From: Streptomyces sp. man185
GTDB taxonomy: Bacteria > Actinomycetota > Actinomycetes > Streptomycetales > Streptomycetaceae
Direction of reading: 5' to 3'
Length of the DNA stretch: 64,000 nucleotides
NCBI GenBank assembly: GCA_002551355.1
Contig: NTHE01000018.1
Location: 1-64,000 of the forward strand
The position numbers and the translations under genes are program-made. The number at the start of each line of letters is the position of its first letter. Positions within the stretch are counted from its first letter, which is position 1. Below the pieces are notes generated by a model that saw only the letters and a list, made by a program, of their open reading frames with translations, was not told the DNA's origin and did no database searches. Shown in pieces: positions 60,201 to 64,000 of the stretch.

Positions 60201-61364
60201 TCAGCCCTCGTGGTGGCCGGCGCCTTCCGGCTTGTCGCCGTAGCCGCCGTGCTCCTCGCCGTGGCCGGGGCCGTGGTCTCCGGGGCGCCCGTCGCCGTAG
60301 CCGCCGTCGTGGCCGCCTGAGTGGCCGCCGGTGCCGCCGCCCTTGCCGCCGCCGGTGTGGCCGCCCGAGTGACCGCCTGTGACGCCGCCCTTGCCCCCGC
60401 CGGTGGTGTTGCCGGCGATGTTCCCGGACGTGTTGCCGACGGTGTTCCCCGTGGTGGTCCCGGTGGTGGTCGAGCCGCCCGGAGTGCCGCCGGTGGTGCC
60501 GCCGGTCAGGACGCCGCCGAGCACCCCGCCCAGCACGCCGCCCGTGGTGCCGGTCGTCGTGCCGGTCGTGGTCCCGGTGGTCGTGCCCGTCGTGGTTCCG
60601 GTGGTCGTGCCGGACGTGGTGCCGCCCGAGCAGGTGGAGCGGGTGATGCGGTTGTTGTCCAGGGTGACCGAGCCGTTACGGGCCAGCGCCCGGCCCTCGA
60701 TGGTCGCGCCGGTGGTCGCGCTGATCGAGGTCAGCGCCAGGATGTTGCCGATGAAGGTCGAATCCGTACCGAGCGTGGCGGAACTGCCGATCTGCCAGAA
60801 CACGTTGCACGGCTGGGCGCCGTTGATGAGGTTGACGCGGCTGGCGGATGCCGTCGTCAGACCCGAGCCGACCTGGAAGACCCACACGGCGTTGGGGTCA
60901 CCCTCCGCGTCGAGGGTGAGCGTGCCGGTGAGACCCAGCGTCGAGGAGGCCGTGTAGACGCCGGGCACCAGCGTCAGGCCCCCGGCGTCCGGCGGCAGCG
61001 CGGCGTCCGTGGCCTGGCCGGCCGCGTTGTTGTACGCCACCACCAGGTCGGACTTGGCCTGGAGCGCGACCGCGTCCGCCGAGTGCTGGACGCCGTTCAC
61101 CAGGCCCGGCGGAAATCCGCTGATGGCCGTGCCGGGACTGACGCCGAGGTCTCCGGTGATGACGGTGGGCCCGGTGTTGGTGACCGACTCACCGGCCAGC
61201 ACCGCGAAACTGTCCGCCGTGCCGAGCGGCACCGGCGTGGCGATGGCGTACGCCGGCGACGGCGACACAGCGACCATGGCGGCGGCGACCGTCGCGGCGA
61301 GCGCGGCGGTGATCCAGGACGAAACAATGCGCCGAACTGCAAGGTCAGATTTTCTGAGCTTCAA
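60201..61364 (-). CDS. Secreted DUF3494 ice-binding-like protein with repeat tail
   Basis: 387 residues, likely TTG start at 61364. Signal peptide: basic LRKSDLAVRR, hydrophobic ITAALAATVAAAMVAV, cleavage after AYA about residue 39. The ice-binding DUF3494 beta-helix spans about 40-245: FAVLAGESVTNTGPTVITGD, LGVSPGTAISGFPPG, VWVFQVGSGLTTASASRVNL, ATIEGRALARNGSVTLD. The tail (250-387) is a Thr/Gly run (GTTTGTTTGTTTG), a GGVLGG run and a Gly/His/Lys-rich end (GHSGGHTGGGKGGGT). In non-polar bacteria DUF3494 proteins may act as adhesins. First gene of the trio. Confidence 0.87.
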   Translation of the reverse strand: MKLRKSDLAVRRIVSSWITAALAATVAAAMVAVSPSPAYAIATPVPLGTADSFAVLAGESVTNTGPTVITGDLGVSPGTAISGFPPGLVNGVQHSADAVALQAKSDLVVAYNNAAGQATDAALPPDAGGLTLVPGVYTASSTLGLTGTLTLDAEGDPNAVWVFQVGSGLTTASASRVNLINGAQPCNVFWQIGSSATLGTDSTFIGNILALTSISATTGATIEGRALARNGSVTLDNNRITRSTCSGGTTSGTTTGTTTGTTTGTTTGTTTGTTGGVLGGVLGGVLTGGTTGGTPGGSTTTGTTTGNTVGNTSGNIAGNTTGGGKGGVTGGHSGGHTGGGKGGGTGGHSGGHDGGYGDGRPGDHGPGHGEEHGGYGDKPEGAGHHEG

Positions 61365-61766
61365 CAGAAATCGACTTTCTGTGCGAGGCGGCGACTTCCG
61401 AGCCGTTCACGGTTTCCCGGAAGCCCTCGTGTTGTCGGCAGCACACTACGCACAGAAGCACCATAAAAGTCCGTAGAAATGACGCTAAATGCGACTCTCT
61501 TTCCGGAACGATCAAGCAGAACAGTTTTTTCGCACTACAGAATCCTTTTCTCGAAAGAATTCCCCCGAACCTGGGAATCGAATAAGAAATTAATGCGTCA
61601 TACGTTCCCCCTCTCCGACCGGAAGTCGCCGGCCACCGTCATGTCGTCCTGTGCCTCGGCGACCCGGACCAGAGACGGAGACGGTTCCTCGGGCGTGTCC
61701 TGTCGATCCGACTGGCTGAGCAAAACCAGGTGCGGCTGTTCGCAGCGGTGGTGTGAGATGCGGGAC
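61365..61766. other. AT-richer divergent intergenic region
   Basis: About 400 bp between the DUF3494 start and the GNAT start. The 61460-61600 part is the AT-rich core, which should hold both promoters. Nothing else recognised. Confidence 0.45.
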
Positions 61767-62633
61767 ATGACGATCGTTCTGAACGAGCCTGACGTCGATG
61801 GGCTGGTCGAAGTCGTACATGCACTCCGTGTATGGCAGGACGACCGCACGCCGCTGCAACTCCATCCGGGAGACCTCGGCTGGGCCTGGGCGCTGGGCGC
61901 GGAGAGGCTCGCCGGGGCCGTCCGCACCTGGAGCGTGGACGGACGGATCATTGCCGTCGGATATCTGGACGACCCCGATGTGCTGCGCCTGACGACCGCG
62001 CCGGATCTGCGCCGGGACGGTGATCTGGCGCGCCGGCTGCTGGCGGACCTTGATGATCCGGAGCGCGGGGTACTGCCGCCCGGTAAGGCCGGCCTCGAAA
62101 TCCCCCATGGCGCCCTGCTCCGCGAGGTCCTCCTGGAGGCGGGCTGGATTCTGGACGAGCCGTGGACGCCGCTGCGCCACGATCTCGCCGAGCCGGTGAA
62201 GGACTCCGGCCTGCGGATCGAGGTAGCCGGTCCGCAGACGGCGGGGGCGCGGACCGCAGTGCATCGCTCGGCGTTCGGCAGCCCGGCGTTCACCGAGGAG
62301 AGTTGGCACGTCCTCGCGGCCGGGCCGGTCTATGCCGACGCCCGCTGCCTGATCGGCTACGACGACCGGGACAACGCGGTGGCCGCGGCGACGGTCTGGT
62401 CGGCCGGGCCCGGCAAGCCCGGCCTGCTGGAGCCGGTGGGCGTGCACGCCGACCATCGCGGTCGCGGCTACGGGACGGCGATCAGCGTCGCCGCTGCGGC
62501 TGCGCTGCGTGAACTGGGCGCATCAAGCGCACTCGTCAGCACCCCGACCTCGAACGCTGCCGCCGTCGCCGCCTACAGGGCAGCTGGATACGAGCCGTCA
62601 TCCGAACGGCTGGACGTCAGCCGAGCCGCCTGA
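61767..62633 (+). CDS. GNAT-family protein, two-domain
   Basis: 288 residues from ATG 61767 (61758 also possible). Two GNAT-like halves as in mycothiol synthase: the first (WAWALGAERLAGAVRTW, IIAVGYLDDPDVLRLTTAPD) lacks an acetyl-CoA loop; the second has HADHRGRGYGTAISVAAAAA, TPTSNAAAVAAYRAAGYEP. The C-terminal half is therefore the active one. Substrate unknown. Ends at a hairpin. Confidence 0.82.
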   Translation: MTIVLNEPDVDGLVEVVHALRVWQDDRTPLQLHPGDLGWAWALGAERLAGAVRTWSVDGRIIAVGYLDDPDVLRLTTAPDLRRDGDLARRLLADLDDPERGVLPPGKAGLEIPHGALLREVLLEAGWILDEPWTPLRHDLAEPVKDSGLRIEVAGPQTAGARTAVHRSAFGSPAFTEESWHVLAAGPVYADARCLIGYDDRDNAVAAATVWSAGPGKPGLLEPVGVHADHRGRGYGTAISVAAAAALRELGASSALVSTPTSNAAAVAAYRAAGYEPSSERLDVSRAA

Positions 62634-62706
62634 AAATGATCGGGCGGCGGCACCGGACAGGCCGCGTCGCCGACCCTGGCTGAGCCCGAACGCCCTTTGA
62701 GTACAT

Positions 62707-62740
62707 GGGGCAGGCCCCGCCCGGGGCCGGGGCCTGCCCC
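62707..62740. terminator. 13-bp hairpin after the GNAT gene
   Basis: GGGGCAGGCCCCG (62707-62719) pairs perfectly with 62728-62740 over 8 nt, after the GNAT stop. Confidence 0.7.
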
Positions 62741-62752
62741 CGGTCGCGCCCG

Positions 62753-62839
62753 GATCGGGTCATCGCCGACAAGGGATACTCGCAGCCGTCCACCCGCGCC
62801 CAGCTACGCCGACGCCGGATCGCCGCCGAAGTCGTCATC
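62753..62839 (+). pseudogene. Fragment of an IS5-type transposase
   Basis: About 29 codons read DRVIADKGYSQPSTRAQLRR then RRIAAEVVI, which matches the conserved DxVIADKGYSSxxxRxxLRRRGI segment of IS5/DDE transposases. The rest of the transposase is missing. The minus-strand PucR gene ends inside this fragment. Confidence 0.6.
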
Positions 62840-64000
62840 ACCGCCATCATGATCTGGCTCCGCCGACCGACGGGACTCGCCCGGGGCCGCCGCCAGGTCC
62901 CGGGACCGCAGCGCCAGCCACAGGTCGTAACGGGCGCTCGGGGGCCGCAAGAGCGAGCGCTGGAGCACCGTTTCGAGCCGGGTGAGGCGCTTGCGGGCCC
63001 CGGGCACGGAGATGCCCAGCTCGGCGGCGGCCGGTCCGAGGCGGCCCTCGCACCGGAGCCAGGTGCGCAGGGTCTCCTCGGCGGCGAGGACAGGGGCCAG
63101 CTGCCGGTCGGCCCACTCCCGTACGGCCGGGCGGCGCAGGATCTCGTCGAGCCCCTGCGCCGCCTTTCCCGTACCCGATCCGGCGGGGTCGTACGGGGTG
63201 GGCTCCGGGGTGCACGCCGGGGCGGGGGTCGCGCGGACGCGCAGCGCCAGGTCGAGGGCGGACTGGTCGGCCAGCCGGTGCAGGTCGAGGCCGAGCAGCT
63301 CGCCGATGAGCCGCAGCCGGGCGGCGAGGGTGTTGCGGTGGACCTTGAGGTGGTCGGTCGCGTGCGACGAGAACGCCAGCCAGGAGGCGGCCGTGGCCAG
63401 CAGTTCCTGGCTCCCGGGATCCTGCGGGCGGCGCGGCACATGGGTCAGGAGCGGGGTCAGCAGCGCGTTCGCCCACTGGCGGCCCTCCGGTCCGACGACG
63501 AGCGCGGGATCCGGCGAGGCCCCGAACCGGGAGTGCCGGGTGGGCAGTTCGCGGGCGACGGCCAGGGCGTGGAAGGCCTGGCGGTAGCCGGTCGCGGTGT
63601 CGGCCAGCGGCACGGGCTCGCTGACGCCCACCACGCAGTCGTCCACCCGGGCGGCGACGGTCTCGTCGGTCCCGGCAGCACCCGGCCCCAGCTCCTCCGC
63701 GGGCATCACCAGGATGAGGTGGCGGGCGTAGACGGGACACCGCACGATCCAGGAGCGGCCGCCGTCCACGTCCACGCAGACCCGGGCCACCTCGTCGCGC
63801 CCGTCGCCGGAGCACTCCACGACGCACACCCGTACCGGATCGGGCAGCCGGGGGCGCAGCGCGCCGGCGACCTGCTGGGCGACGGAGAGCTGACCCGTCA
63901 TCAGCAGGTGCAGCACCGCCTCCCGGCCCCGGGACTCGGCGAGGTCCACCCGGCGGCGCTTGCGCTCCACGGTCTCGGCCTGCCGGCACAGGGCCAGCGG
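62804..64000 (-). CDS. PucR-type regulator, truncated by the window edge
   Basis: The 3' end of a PucR/CdaR-type regulator; the frame is still open at 64000, so the true start lies outside. The visible 399 codons contain the central CdaR-like region (VCVDVDGGRSWIVRCPVYAR, FHALAVARELPT), the helix-turn-helix SHATDHLKVHRNTLAARLRL, and a second helix-turn-helix RLGPAAAELGISVPGARKRLTRLE. The last 12 or so residues (DHDGGDDDFGGDPASA) are encoded antisense to the IS fragment, so the natural C-terminus was replaced by the insertion. Could be a normal ending in other strains. Confidence 0.82.
   Translation of the reverse strand, partial: PLALCRQAETVERKRRRVDLAESRGREAVLHLLMTGQLSVAQQVAGALRPRLPDPVRVCVVECSGDGRDEVARVCVDVDGGRSWIVRCPVYARHLILVMPAEELGPGAAGTDETVAARVDDCVVGVSEPVPLADTATGYRQAFHALAVARELPTRHSRFGASPDPALVVGPEGRQWANALLTPLLTHVPRRPQDPGSQELLATAASWLAFSSHATDHLKVHRNTLAARLRLIGELLGLDLHRLADQSALDLALRVRATPAPACTPEPTPYDPAGSGTGKAAQGLDEILRRPAVREWADRQLAPVLAAEETLRTWLRCEGRLGPAAAELGISVPGARKRLTRLETVLQRSLLRPPSARYDLWLALRSRDLAAAPGESRRSAEPDHDGGDDDFGGDPASA

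Overview
The window is high-GC actinomycete chromosome, almost certainly Streptomyces. The evidence is near-uniform G/C third codon positions, frequent GTG starts, the core block ask-asd beside recR, YbaB and a SLATT protein, an XRE/DUF397 pair, and an AfsA/ArpA-type butyrolactone locus. No 16S or complete tRNA gene is present, so the species cannot be named.

Layout. (1) 1-3.2 kb looks like the right end of an integrated element. Lower-GC genes (a DUF4365-like nuclease overlapping a large unknown partner, then a small membrane-anchored protein) are followed by the 3' part of a tRNA-Pro(CGG) gene, a typical tyrosine-integrase attachment scar, and the old tRNA terminator. (2) 3.4-14.8 kb: a secreted protein, an ARMT1/DUF89 protein, a dead fragment of a DUF262 (GmrS-like) gene, a secreted SGNH esterase, a methyltransferase, an S9 peptidase, SURF1, and an ECF sigma factor with a putative membrane anti-sigma. 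(3) 15.1-21.4 kb is core chromosome: asd, ask, DUF5063, recR, YbaB, SLATT. (4) 21.6-30.2 kb: GntR regulator, class-III aminotransferase, a DJ-1/MarR operon with tandem operators, a Ser/Thr kinase, and an MFS/TetR pair.

(5) 30.3-48.4 kb is the most interesting part: an unusual natural-product locus. Its centre is a run of plus-strand genes: free-standing adenylation enzyme, carrier protein, ectoine-synthase-like cupin, acyl-CoA dehydrogenase, transglutaminase-like enzyme, an Asp/Glu-racemase-fold protein, a small unknown protein and an Sfp-type phosphopantetheinyl transferase. I infer that an amino acid is loaded on the carrier, oxidised while tethered, and released or joined through an amide, with the cupin possibly closing a ring. 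Next to it lie AfsA, an ArpA-type receptor, a HAD-fold protein and an SDR (signal synthesis and sensing). A minus-strand tail follows: paired SMR pumps, a deaminase, an old-yellow-enzyme and a DsbA-like protein (export or detoxification). A MarR gene at 34.5 kb sits beside two copies of a 16-bp motif, TTGCnnG-N2-CAwGyA, that recurs before the adenylation gene, the deaminase-pump operon and the DsbA/OYE operon. This suggests one regulator ties the parts together. Several proteins here (aldo-keto reductase, serine hydrolase, IS701-type transposase, racemase, HAD) lack expected catalytic residues.

(6) 48.4-64 kb: GNAT enzymes, the XRE/DUF397 pair, TetR, a secreted lipase, an AraC regulator divergent from a long-chain acyl-CoA synthetase, an FG-GAP secreted protein, an HTTM/DUF5819/DUF3494 trio, and a PucR-type regulator cut by the window edge whose tail runs antisense into an insertion-sequence remnant.

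All functional calls come from reading motifs by eye; no search was run.
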